Source: Mesostigma viride (taxonomy: Eukaryota; Streptophyta; Mesostigmatophyceae; Mesostigmatales; Mesostigmataceae). From it: DNA of 64,000 nt. Position 1 is the first letter of the stretch. Every line of letters starts with the position of its first letter. This document shows positions 1-9,104 of the stretch, piece by piece. Location of the stretch: positions 399,348-463,347 of the forward strand of contig RPFO01000084.1 in the NCBI GenBank assembly GCA_009746045.1. The letters are read 5' to 3'. The position numbers and the translations under genes were made by a program. Under the pieces are notes generated by a model. The model did no database searches, was not told the origin of the DNA, and worked only from the letters and a program-made list of their open reading frames with translations.

Positions 1-262
1 AAATTCGGGCGAGCAGGAAACCCTTTGTACAGATCGAATTAGTCAGCCCATGTCGCAGACAGCCTTCCACATCCAGGCCAAGGCATGGCGGCCTTATCTT
101 TCCCGCATGCGTTAATTAAACTATATTCAGAGAAAACCGATTACTTACAGCAGAGTGAAATCACTCAAACCAAAGCAAACGCCCAGCTATAAACCTATAT
201 ACAGAGCCATGTCAAAGCTCTATACTACGATAAGACCAATGGAAACGCCTAACGGGAGGAAC
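1..262. other. No gene seen; possible 3' flank of the R2-like element
   Basis: No coding potential is visible. On the minus strand this lies downstream of the R2-like retrotransposon stop codon, so part of it may be that element's 3' UTR. A TTAATTAA stretch near 112-119 could be the tail or flank, but no target-site duplication can be checked because the other end of the element is not defined. Confidence 0.3.
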
Positions 263-700
263 CTAATAGCCCTGCTGCACCGCAAAATCAGCCCGCGTAC
301 GGCGGAGCATGATGTCAGCCATGGCCCGAGTCAGCGCCACCGACAAGCGCTGACGCCAATATGACGTCCAGCTAGTCCGCGCCGACCATGGGGCCCGCTG
401 GCCCTCCAGGTCCAGCCGGTCCTCCCGGAGCCGGCAACACTCCTTGAAGAAGGCGGAGGTCAGGGGCCCCATGGCACCAAACTCCTCCAGGACAAAGGGC
501 ACCACACGATGGTGCCCGACGTCGCCGTAGGCCAGGAGCTTGGCCCGCTCCGCCCGGTTCGCCGTGTAACCTGCCGTGAGGGAGGCCCCAGCCACGTGGC
601 TAAGAGCCAAGGGCCGCGCCACCGAAACGTCAATAAGCAGATGCCGGCCACCCCCTCAAAGTCCAGCACCACGATGTCAGGCCGGTGGTTGGGGGAATAG
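263..700 (-). pseudogene. R2-like retrotransposon, restriction-like endonuclease domain (frameshifted)
   Basis: After the zinc cluster the protein reads SPNHRPDIVVLDFEG (about 660-694). This RPD is the (K/R)PD motif of the R2-type PD-(D/E)XK nuclease that nicks the target DNA. A frameshift near 625 moves the rest to another frame: SVARPLALSHVAG, then TANRAERAKLLAYGDVG and VVPFVLEEFGAMGP, stopping at 263. The basic AK..Y segment and the hydrophobic VPFVLE strand fit the end of that nuclease fold. Assignment rests on motif order only; no structural comparison was possible. Confidence 0.65.
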
Positions 701-2786
701 AAGGCAGCGCCATCCGCATCCTCGGACCGGATGTTCGCGTGGGGGAAAACCGACCGAATCATGGCGAGCACCACCGTCAGGAGGACAGTGTGCAAATACA
801 AATACCAATTCTGATTCTGTTGGCCCCCCATGCAGGCAAGGTAGTGAGTCCCCGTGGGATCCAGCGGCTGCCCACAGCTACCACAAGGCCGCCCGGCCGG
901 AACAAGAGGCTGCGGGGCAAATAGCTGGTGCCGGAGCGCCACCGAGTAGTGGCTGGGAGCCAAGGCGAATGGGGGGGCCATGGGAAGAGCACGAAGGTAC
1001 GCCGAGCCCACACTCCGCAAGGAAAGCGAGAACAGCCACGCACGTCCCTGGGCGTTGAGGTCCGCGAAAAGAGCAATCCAATCAGCCGTGTGCAGAATAC
1101 CCGCGTAGGTTTTCTGGTGTTTATCGATGACGCGAGCAGGGAATGCGGCGGGAGATTGAACGGAGGCGACCGAGGGAGTGCCGCGAGGGAGGTGGCGCTG
1201 TACCGCCTGAGCGGCACGGACGGGAGAACAGGCCTGCTGGATCTCAGCATAGGCCTCCTGGATGGCGGTGACGAAGGGCAAAAGGCTGCTGGGGTCCAGA
1301 AGGTCAGGCGCTGCCGTTGCCAAAAGGGGCAGGAGCCGGCAGCTTTCCGCCCACGACTGAGCGACGGAGCCCAAAAATGCTGCTGGGGCCAGCCGGGCGG
1401 CACGAGTCAGACCGCAGCCACCCATCCGTGCAGGCAGGGAGGCAATGCGAATAGCATGTGGCGGGAGGTCGGGGCCCGGGACCAGCTGCGCCAAGGCCGA
1501 CTGGATGCGTTCGTCGTGGCCCTCGGCGGCCAGCCGGACCTGAGCCGGAAGAGCGCCCCGGAGCCAGTGAACGACGCGAGGGTGAGCGCAAAACCGCAGA
1601 AGCAGACCCTTGGTCTGCGAATCATGAAGGCGCGCAATCAAGGGCAGTACCTCAGTGCGTGCCTCGAGGGCGGCCCGCAGAGCATCGATGACAAACGCGG
1701 GGTCGCCAACCGGAACGCCGAGGACATCCAACCCATGGAGGCGCTCGTCCCGGCCCAAGAGCTGGGGCGGAAAGCCGGAGCAATCACCTTGGGGCGAGTA
1801 CACCGCGCACTTGGCCAGGGTCAACTGGAGGTTGATGTCGGCCACCGCGGTCTGCAGTGCCAGCAGAGCCGCGGTGGTGTCCGGCACAGGGCCCAGAAGG
1901 TAGATATCATCCAAGTAGGCCTGAATAGCGACCGCCGGGTGGGCAGCATGGACCGCTTGGAGGCAACCCTGGAGGGGGTGGCAAAGTACAGGGGTCCCAG
2001 GGGGTCCCCTTGCTGGGTGCCCGACCGCGACAGCAGGCCGCCGCGAGTGCCGTCCTCCATGATGTGAACCAGTTGGCCGGGCTGGCCGTAGCACACGGCT
2101 GTCCAAGCGTACAAGTCCTCGAAGGACTCCATGACGGCCGCAAACATGCTGGCGCGGGACAGACTGTTGAACGCGTTGTGGCAGTCGACCTTGACGACAG
2201 CGTGGGTGGGGTGGGCCTCGAGGTAGGCCTGCACCGAATGGATGAGGATATATCCGCCCCGCCTGGAGTCGTCACCCCCAGCTGGGCCGCCACCGAGGTC
2301 TCACCCGCTGCGAGGGGCGGGCAGAAAAAGGCACGGAGCTCGGGCGCCTTTTGGCGGCAGATCACTTTGCCCACGAGCTTGCGGAGCACCTCACCGCAGG
2401 CGATCGGGCGCACCTTGCCCTCAGGGGGGGGCAAGACACCCTTGAGCAGAGCGAGGAGCTAGCGAGCGCCCGCTAACCACTCGCGCGCAGCGGGAGGAAC
2501 GCGACCAGCCGCCAGGTCAATGAGGGTGTCAAAGAGAATGTCCTCGCCCCCATGCCCCACCAGGACCTCCAAGTGCTCGTAGCGCCAGCCCGACGGCCCG
2601 GTAGAGGAAGCCCGCGGGACCGCACGCATCACCTCCAGGAAGCAGTCGCGGTCCAGCCGGAGGGGGGCCGGCAGGGGGTCCGGCACGGGCAGCTGGAATC
2701 CGGGCTCCGCAGGGTGAAGAGCCTCCAAGGCCGCCAGGGTAGCCGCATTGGCGGGGGCCAGCTTGGCCATTTCCAAGCCATTACAA
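623..2786 (-). pseudogene. R2-like retrotransposon, reverse transcriptase and zinc cluster (broken)
   Basis: Reading down the minus strand: ASSTGPSGWRYEHL (start of the RT domain), then an in-frame TAG near 2460, KVRPIACGEVLRKLVGK (RT motif 1), VKVDCHNAFNSLSR (motif A, catalytic Asp), SRSGTQQGDPLGPLYFA (motif B) and YLDDIYLLG (motif C, the YLDD codons at 1907-1918). The thumb and linker follow, then a C-x2-C-x9-H-x3-C cluster (CGSCGQ...THYLAC). A 2-base insertion at about 2252 and a 1-base shift at about 1985 move the protein between frames. RT copies the element RNA at a nicked target by target-primed reverse transcription. With these breaks no full enzyme can be made. Confidence 0.8.
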
Positions 2787-3555
2787 TTCGTTCAAGTGGC
2801 CCGCCGGAGCGGCTGTACAATTTTTCCCAGTGAGCGCGCTGCCAAGTGTACTTGTGGGCAAATTTTTAGGTGCCCCGTCACTTCGAGGTACTAAAAATTA
2901 GGCTACGGTACGAATTCAGCGAATTTCAGCGAATTTTCAGTCGAACCAAAGGAAGTGACGCCAACTACCAAAAAGTTTCCGTTACGAATTATCAGCCCAA
3001 CACTCGCGCAAAATGAAGTGACGGCAACTACCAAAACGTTTCCGTTACGAATTTTCACTCCCACACGTTTGCACAAGAGGAAGTGACGGCAACTACCAAA
3101 AAGTTTCCGTTACGAATTTTCAGTCCCACACTTCGCGCAAATTTTAGTAGGGCTGCACGCAAGCTACCTTTCAAAATTTTGCGCTAGTATGGAACGCATT
3201 TCATTCGTCTGGAGGAACGCTGCCCGCCAACTACCCCCGTTCAGAATGTTCCGCCGAAATTTACTTGAGATTTGGAAATCTGAACGTGCGCGCAAATTTT
3301 AGTAGGGCTGCACGCAAGCTACCTTTCAAAATTTTGCGCAAGTATGGAACGCAATTCATTCGTCCGGAGGAATGCTGCTCGTCAACTGCCCCCGTTCAGA
3401 AAGTTGCGCCGAACTTTACTTGAGATTTGGAAATCTGAACGTGCGGTTGGAGTTTCGCGGGGAAACCCAAGTTCCCTAGTAATTCACCAATGACGCGCTT
3501 CGAACACTTGCCCGCTAAAACCTAAGCAGCCGCTCCGGCTGGCCACTTAAACGAA
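2787..3555. mobile_element. 769-bp non-autonomous TIR DNA element inside the R2-like retrotransposon
   Basis: The ends 2787-2815 and 3527-3555 are 29-bp terminal inverted repeats with two mismatches (TTCGTTCAAGTGG... against TTCGTTTAAGTGG...). The insert interrupts the retrotransposon protein precisely, so its limits are also supported by coding continuity on both sides. The interior has no ORF of note. It contains three tandem copies of a roughly 63-bp unit around 2946-3130 (GAAGTGACGNCAACTACCAAAA) and a roughly 155-bp direct repeat (about 3134-3290 and 3292-3446). No convincing target-site duplication is visible, so the superfamily is not assigned. Confidence 0.75.
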
Positions 3556-4060
3556 ACTTGATGGGGTCATGGCCCGGCTGAGCTGCCCCTCGCGGACGAG
3601 GCGGATGACGTCGGCGGCCACCCGCTCGAAGTTGACCTCCCCCGACAGCCGGGCCGTGCGCGGGGGCGGCACGCCAAACAGCCCCTCCCAGTCCCCCTGC
3701 AGAAAGCGTCGGCAACGGGCAATAACCGCACCCTGGAGGCCGCGCACACCACGCCCGAGAGGGGTGAGGAGCAGGCGGGGGGTCACCATGTGCAGTTTAA
3801 AGCCCAGCGGGTCGTCCGGAGCGGCGTGCATGCGCCGGAGAGAAACGATTGCACATTGCGCGAAAAGGCTACGCGCGCGGTGGGGGAGGTCGGTCAGGGT
3901 AGACGTCGGGTTGATGGCGCATGCATCCCAGGGAACCGTGTCAAGCCAACGCCAACTGGCCGAGTAGTCGGGCGGCGGGGGCTGGGAGCCGGTGGGAGCC
4001 GAGGCGGGAGGGGGGGAGGGGGCCGGGACTGCTGGCCGGTTGAGGGGCCGTTGAGCAACA
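3556..4060 (-). pseudogene. R2-like retrotransposon, N-terminal part of the ORF
   Basis: The minus strand is open from a proline-rich stretch through the peptides SWRWLDTVPWD and INPTSTLT to RRMHAAPDDPLGFKLH, then PRLLLTPLGRGVRGLQG and RLVREGQLSRAM. Tryptophan-rich and PRLLL..P-type segments followed by a short linker ending in a GQLSRA-like motif precede the RT domain in many protist LINE-like ORFs; this is from memory of the family pattern. The reading frame runs straight into the TIR element at 3555, and the protein resumes on its far side at NGLEMAKLAPANAAT (about 2786). So this is the 5' half of the same gene, not a separate one. No start codon can be chosen. Confidence 0.6.
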
Positions 4061-4422
4061 CAGGCGCGCGCGTGCTGAGCGTCATATCAATTATATATGA
4101 AGCAGATACTGCAAAGAGGCACAAATAGCAATACAAGCACAATGTAAGCATGACAAGCTCAAGTTTCCAAGCCAGTCTAGCTCACTTGGACATGAGCTTA
4201 AGCGTTAGAAACATATGGGCAACATCCCAGCAAGCCTTGAAAAAGTTTTCAGCAACAAGGCAGTATATGTGTTAAATCAAACTACCACATTGCAACTAAG
4301 CACAGTGACTTCTACTTGCTGCTGTTTTGACGACGCAAGGCCGTTTACCTTTTCAGTGACACCACGGGAAAAGAAAGCATTACCCAGCAAACTTCCTTTA
4401 AGTTCCCCGGACATAGGCGTAA
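4061..4422. other. AT-richer stretch without a supported gene
   Basis: Between the R2-like element and the hAT-like fragment I see no conserved ORF, no inverted termini and no tandem repeat. It may contain the 5' UTR or promoter of the R2-like element (minus strand), but nothing in the sequence shows this. Confidence 0.3.
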
Positions 4423-4767
4423 TCACAACCACGACGTTGGGCATTGAAAAGAACCGGAATCATTAAGTCTGCGGGAGTTATAAGCTACGATACTCTTGAC
4501 ACGCTTGTTTAGAACGATGCGGTTGCGGATGACATCCGGAAACTTGTTCTTGACGTGCGCCCAGGCCGCCAGCTGCGCGGGACAGCTCAAGAAATATATA
4601 TTAAAGGACGGTGACGCCCGGGAAGCACCCAGCCTTGCGGCAAAAGTAAAATATGGCTCGCGCTCGCCGTGGTTTTCGCCAGGCGTGACTGCGATATCAC
4701 GACGAAAAAATGGAGACTCTTTGACCCATCTAACTGCCCAGGTCCCTCTGTTGCCCGGGTCGCCCAT
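4423..4767 (-). pseudogene. Possible hAT-like transposase C-terminal fragment
   Basis: A 114-residue minus-strand ORF with no detectable partner ORF. Its C-terminal half (AAWAHVKNKFPDVIRNRIVL, then RVKSIVAYNSRRLND) resembles the pattern near the end of hAT-like transposases, where a basic run followed by RNRL and an 'xLVxVYxNLRL' segment follows the dimerisation region. The N-terminal half (GDPGNRGTWAVRWVKE) is not recognised. The flank at 4862-4910 recurs, reverse-complemented, at 49326-49375, so this is dispersed repeat DNA. The weak match makes the assignment tentative; an unrelated repeat ORF is equally possible. Confidence 0.3.
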
Positions 4768-4911
4768 TAACCCAGAAGCGTACCATAACCCATACTCGCG
4801 ATATCCGCAGCTACTGGGCGGAAAAAGAAACTGTAAAACCGAACTGCATACTGACCTATCATGGGTGGTCCCACGCGGAATGGGGTAGATTTTTGCAAGA
4901 AAAAAACGCTT

Positions 4912-5640
4912 CTATTAACCGTGGAACTCCAGGGTAACCAGACTCTTTATTAAAACAATGAGTGGAGCACATACAAAAGGCAGGCCACATCCCGGCCGCC
5001 GATGCTCATGGGAACACTTATTGCTTGGCAAAGGCTAGCCTTACCCCCAAACACGCAGGGAGGGTGGGCGGGAAAAGAAAAGAGGCCGACCTTAGCTAGG
5101 TGGGTTTGTTTTTGTCCTTTTTTGCGTGTCATGCGGCCTTGGCCCGGACGGCATTTTTTCGCCACGCAAATGTTGCGTCTGAACAAATGACGCAATGTGG
5201 CGTTCTAATTGCCGGCAGCTTACGTAAGGCTGCCGGGGCTATTAGGTCACATATTGCGTGAGAGAAAGAATCTAGATCTAGTTAATCACTACGCCATGAG
5301 CCAAGAAACCTAGACAGTGGCAGGTTTATATCTCAACGTAGCTCCTGCCACCTGGCCAAGAAAAACTGGCCAAAGCTTTGGCCACGATTGATCCGGATCA
5401 GGCCGCACCGGCCTCAAAAGGTATGTCACGTGAACCCAATAACCTAGCTATAGCGGCTACCCTTCCATCTCACTATAAAGAAACTATGTTCAGAGAACCA
5501 CGATTCTATTAACCGTGGAACTCCAGGGTAACCAGACTCTTTATTAAAACAATGAGTGGAGCACATACAAAAGGCAGGCCACATCCCGGCCGCCGATGCT
5601 CATGGGAACACTTATTGCTTGGCAAAGGCTAGCCTTACCC
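4912..5640 (-). repeat. Split direct repeats B1-A2-B2 of DIRS/PAT copy 1
   Basis: In plus-strand order this is B2 (4912-5045), A2 (5072-5505) and B1 (5506-5640). The two B blocks are nearly identical, and A2 matches A1 at 10114-10546. The junction of A2 with B1 (CACGATTCTATT near 5500-5510) shows what the closed circle looks like and defines the element ends. A2 contains further short inverted repeats, such as the pair around GCCGGCAGC...GCTGCCGG at 5212-5240. Confidence 0.85.
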
Positions 5641-5712
5641 TTATATCCCTCCCTGGCGATCCATGCCAGGGGCAAAGAACCTAGCATAATGACAGAGAAA
5701 TGAACAACCAAA

Positions 5713-6079
5713 TTAGGTGGAGGGCAATTTCAATATAGCCCGCCAGGCCCGAGGGGGGCAGGCGGCCATGGCCCGAAGAATAACCTCAGGCAGCTGCACC
5801 TCCAAACTGCGGTGCAAGCCCACATAATGGGCAACCGTGGAGCTGCTAAGCCAGCGCCCCCGGCCCTGGATGTCCCCCATGCTGCGACCCGCGAGGAAAT
5901 CGTGAGTGGCACCTCCATGCCGCAGCCCGTGAATGGTGAAAATCTGGGCGACCCCCAAGGCCTGACTCGCAGCCTGCCAAATGCGCCTGAATTGCGGGTA
6001 GGTGAAAGGGAACACGGCCTCCCAAGCGTGCTTACCCGCGATGCAGTGACGGAGGATGGTTTCAGACATCACATCTTCT
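5713..6079 (-). pseudogene. Tyrosine recombinase C-terminal catalytic part, DIRS/PAT copy 1
   Basis: This is the 3' end of the pol ORF, cut off from the rest by the retroposon at 6080-6204. It reads EDVMSETILRHCIAGK, then IFTIHGLRHGGATHDFL (HxxR catalytic box), GRGRWLSSSTVAHYVGLHRS (box with the Tyr nucleophile) and ends LPEVILRAMAACPPR. These match the catalytic boxes of DIRS-type tyrosine recombinases, which integrate the circular cDNA. The first catalytic Arg (YLRISEALNL) lies on the other side of the insertion, at about 6320-6350. Confidence 0.85.
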
Positions 6080-6204
6080 GCTGCAGTGAGAGAAGCTAGG
6101 GCGCCCTCCCTCCTTCTCACTGTGTATATAGGGTTGAAGGTTCCTTTACTCTGTATTGGCACCCACGTGACGCAGTCACGTGCTTATTAATTATTAATTA
6201 ATTA
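6080..6204 (+). mobile_element. Short 5'-truncated retroposon with 12-bp target-site duplication
   Basis: A 125-bp insert flanked by the direct repeat ATCACATCTTCT at 6068-6079 and 6205-6216. Removing it and one repeat restores the recombinase reading frame of the host DIRS element. Its 3' end is a perfect 19-bp hairpin (CACGTGACGCAGTCACGTG, 6164-6182) followed by a TTAATTA-type tail. The same hairpin and tail end the 291-bp insert at 51013-51303, so both were probably moved by one LINE machinery that recognises this 3' structure. Confidence 0.8.
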
Positions 6205-9104
6205 ATCACATCTTCTACCACCACTGACTGAGTCTTGCCCTTAGAGGTCTTGGTAGACCTCAGCAGTAGGGCGCCCCGTTGAGCCGGCCCAAGCCGAACG
6301 TCAGGCTGGAGGCGCACATGGCCAACACGGAGGTTCAGCGCCTCCGAGATTCGCAGGTAATGGCGGAACACGATGACAACCAGCAGGCCCGCAAGGCGCT
6401 GACCTTGCATGACCATCGTGCTGGCAAGTGCAAACGCCGCCTCCCATGGAATGGGAGGAGGGGCACGGGGGGGCACAAGTGTTTTCCACCCAGCGAGGAC
6501 GCCACGGGCCAAGTCCCACCGCTTCACCATACCGGGATAATAAAGTTGCAACCCCATCAAGGCATTGACACACACTTGGCGGCTGTACCCCCGAAAATGA
6601 GCCCAGGCGACATACGCACAAAATGTCTCCTCAAGGGTGTCAGCTCGTGACGATGACCCGTCCGCCCGCCCACCAGCCTCCCACCAAGTCAAGAGGGAAT
6701 CAAGACCACGACGGTAGGCCAGCAAAGTAGCCGGCTTTACTTTCCCCTCTAGCAATGGAAGGTAGCTAACAGGTGCAGGGGGCCCCGGGTTAGGATGGAT
6801 GCCTTCCGCGGTCAGGTCGCGCACCCAGCCTGCCAAGAAAGTCGCCATGGATTGGCCGCGAGAAACGCCATCGGCTGGTTGAAGTGCACTCGGCGTCCAC
6901 ACCCACTGGGAACGACTCCCCGTGGCGAGGGTCAGCGCGCACAAGCGGCGGCACTGCTTGTTGAGCTTGTGGGATGAGGACCGCCCCTTAGCCAAGCAGC
7001 CCAACGCCGCGGTGGAGTCCACCAACCTCACCACCCGCTTGCCTCGGTTTGCCAAGCTGCGCGCACTCCTCTCCACGCCCTTCACTGCAGCCCGCACCTC
7101 CTTCTCGTTGATGTGCATCCCCGGATCCCGCCAACGACTCCGGACCCCAACCCGCCATTGCTGGCTAGTGATTGCTTGTTGCGCCCGCGCGCTCAGTGGC
7201 CTAGGGCCAGCGTAGGCCACCTCACTTGGTATGAGCAAAGTCGGGTACCCCCGCACCTCTCGTGCCCTCGCCAGCTCCGTCACATCGCCCGGCTCCATGG
7301 TTGCGTACACGACACCTTGCCCGTAGGTGGACGCGTCAGATGCAACCACCTCACGGGCCAAAGGTGCGCTTCGGTCAACCCTTAGCATGGGAGCCAAGGC
7401 CAGGGCACACTCTAACTCCTCCCGCACCCCGGCCCACAGCACCCAGGATCGCTGCCCCCACCCTTGCAGGCTGATGAATTTGAAACATTGCTGCCAAATG
7501 GACAAGCAGCTGCGGCTTAACATCTGCAGCCACAACCACCGCCCCAAGACGGCAGCCAGCCCCTCGGCCGTAGCTCGGCCTCGAGTGAGTATAGCCTGCG
7601 TGTGGGCGATCACAAGGTTGAGCTGCTTGACCGTTGGTTCCAGCACGCCGTTCCGTCGGTGCACCACCCCTAGGGCTTCTAGCTCGTCCCCTTCCAGGCT
7701 CGCCATCTTAGTCTTCTCCTTAGACGGCACAAGGTTGTTAGGGAGGTAGCCTTCCTCAATAGCGCGCGTGATGAGCTGGTTCACCGCCTCGCAGGTCCGC
7801 CCGTTGCTGGCCACCAAGTCATCAATGGTGATGGACAGCATGGGGGCAGGGGGGTTTTCCAGGTCAATCTGAAGCTCCCCGGCGCGCTCCTCCTTGTACT
7901 CGATGGCCAAGCGCAGTGGCTGGCCACACTCGTCGCGCACCAAGGTGAGCTCACCTGCGCTTGAGAGGTAGTTGACCTGGCGCCTCGGATCCAGGGCACC
8001 GGTCATGTAGAGCACCATCTCATGGATGGCCTCCCCCAGCGCCACCGCATGGGAATGTCCCATGGCCAGCACCTTGAGCACGGGCCACACCTTCCGCCTG
8101 GGCCCTGCCAGACCTACGCTAGTCGACCACACACTAGGAAGCCCTTGGTAGTCCCACCACCACTCGGGCACCTCGATGGAATAGTAGTATGACACGAGGT
8201 CGCTCTTGGCGCAGTAGCACCAGCCTTTGATGTAGACCTCCACGAGGATGCCCAGGTGGGGTAGCAGGATCTTGGGGGGGTCCACCCACAGCAGGTTGCC
8301 CAGCTTCCTGTTGACGATGAACCGAAGCTCACCCACCCCCTTGGCCACTCCAAAGCAGCCATCCACCCACTTGGGCCGCCTCTCCCGGAACGCCACCATG
8401 CCCACGCCCGCTGCCCGGCTCATGAGCTTGCCCCATTCAGCCATGGAGCATCCCCGGCTGGGCTTGGGCACATTCCAATACTTTGCGCTCGCCACGACCG
8501 CTGGCTTGATGCAGTTCTCTTCGCTGGCATATATCTCCCGCCAGCTCGGCCGCATAGCCAACAGGTCGAGCAGCCGTGCCTTCCCCGCCACCTCCGCCTT
8601 TGGTAGACTCACCGCGTCCGCGCGCAGTTGTTCATACTTATTCTGCTTCCCATATATTGCATCAGCACCTTCTTGCTCCTGGCCTGTCGCAACGCCCCCT
8701 ACGCGGCGACTGTGCCAGGTGCAGTGCCTCTTGACCCTCGCAAGGGCCTCCTCCCTCCCCTTAGAGCACGCCCCTCTAGGGTTAGGAGGAGGGTCTTGCC
8801 CCCCTCCCCACAGCCAATTAAGCCAACGCACTACCTTGCATTGCAGTGTGTACTCGCGGTGGCGGCGCGTGGCACGCTGTCGCCGGCGTGCCGATCTCAC
8901 CCTGCCCCACGCGGTGTACGCTGGCCTAAGTGGGTATGGCAGCGGGAAAAGGGAGCGGTCCCGCTGGGATTCTATTTCCCTACTTGTTGAGCCTTGCTGA
9001 GCTTGTCCAAGAGGATGGCAGTTTGGAGAGCTGCCTTGACAGCCGGGGTGGCTGACAGTGCAGCCTCCTCCCCCAATGGCAGGAGGTGGCTGGCCACCTT
9101 CCAC
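6198..9104 (-). CDS. Pol of DIRS/PAT copy 1: RT, RNase H, NPGP motif and recombinase N-terminal part
   Basis: A 968-residue frame. RT motifs run in order: VGELRFIVNRKLGN (motif 1), AKSDLVSYYYSIEVPEW (motif A), VLAMGHSHAVALGEA (motif B) and SITIDDLVASNGR (motif C, catalytic IDD, about 7813-7833). RNase H follows with VVASDASTYGQG (Asp), INEKEVRAAVKGVE (Glu), VRLVDSTAALGCLAKG (Asp) and WTPSALQPADGVSRG (Asp). Then comes AEGIHPNPGP (NPGP codons 6780-6791), then the recombinase DNA-binding region (KVKPATLLAYRRGL) and the first catalytic Arg (YLRISEALNL). The frame stops inside the retroposon insert. The first ~150 codons overlap gag in another frame; the real start is probably near the peptide WGRVRSARRRQRATRR (about 8900), so initiation or frameshifting is unresolved. 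Confidence 0.85.
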   Translation of the reverse strand: MEGGQPPPAIGGGGCTVSHPGCQGSSPNCHPLGQAQQGSTSREIESQRDRSLFPLPYPLRPAYTAWGRVRSARRRQRATRRHREYTLQCKVVRWLNWLWGGGQDPPPNPRGACSKGREEALARVKRHCTWHSRRVGGVATGQEQEGADAIYGKQNKYEQLRADAVSLPKAEVAGKARLLDLLAMRPSWREIYASEENCIKPAVVASAKYWNVPKPSRGCSMAEWGKLMSRAAGVGMVAFRERRPKWVDGCFGVAKGVGELRFIVNRKLGNLLWVDPPKILLPHLGILVEVYIKGWCYCAKSDLVSYYYSIEVPEWWWDYQGLPSVWSTSVGLAGPRRKVWPVLKVLAMGHSHAVALGEAIHEMVLYMTGALDPRRQVNYLSSAGELTLVRDECGQPLRLAIEYKEERAGELQIDLENPPAPMLSITIDDLVASNGRTCEAVNQLITRAIEEGYLPNNLVPSKEKTKMASLEGDELEALGVVHRRNGVLEPTVKQLNLVIAHTQAILTRGRATAEGLAAVLGRWLWLQMLSRSCLSIWQQCFKFISLQGWGQRSWVLWAGVREELECALALAPMLRVDRSAPLAREVVASDASTYGQGVVYATMEPGDVTELARAREVRGYPTLLIPSEVAYAGPRPLSARAQQAITSQQWRVGVRSRWRDPGMHINEKEVRAAVKGVERSARSLANRGKRVVRLVDSTAALGCLAKGRSSSHKLNKQCRRLCALTLATGSRSQWVWTPSALQPADGVSRGQSMATFLAGWVRDLTAEGIHPNPGPPAPVSYLPLLEGKVKPATLLAYRRGLDSLLTWWEAGGRADGSSSRADTLEETFCAYVAWAHFRGYSRQVCVNALMGLQLYYPGMVKRWDLARGVLAGWKTLVPPRAPPPIPWEAAFALASTMVMQGQRLAGLLVVIVFRHYLRISEALNLRVGHVRLQPDVRLGPAQRGALLLRSTKTSKGKTQSVVVEDVIN

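Larger units (their letters stand above)
263..4060 (-). mobile_element. Decayed non-LTR retrotransposon, R2-like (RT plus C-terminal restriction-like endonuclease)
   Basis: Minus-strand pieces in several frames read in order as one protein: an N-terminal conserved region, a reverse transcriptase palm, a CCHC-type zinc cluster and a (K/R)PD endonuclease. That order is typical of the early-branching LINE clades with a restriction-like endonuclease (R2, CRE, NeSL, HERO, Utopia). The copy is dead: it has an in-frame TAG near 2460, a 2-base insertion near 2252, frameshifts near 1985 and 625, and a 769-bp TIR element inserted at 2787-3555. The upstream limit is set only by loss of recognisable protein near 4060; 5' and 3' termini and target-site duplication were not found. 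The clade assignment within the endonuclease group is open. Confidence 0.75.

Noticed and set aside
928-2067. 379-residue plus-strand ORF opposite the RT
   Set aside because: Shadow of the GC-rich RT on the other strand; the minus strand carries YLDD and the other RT motifs.
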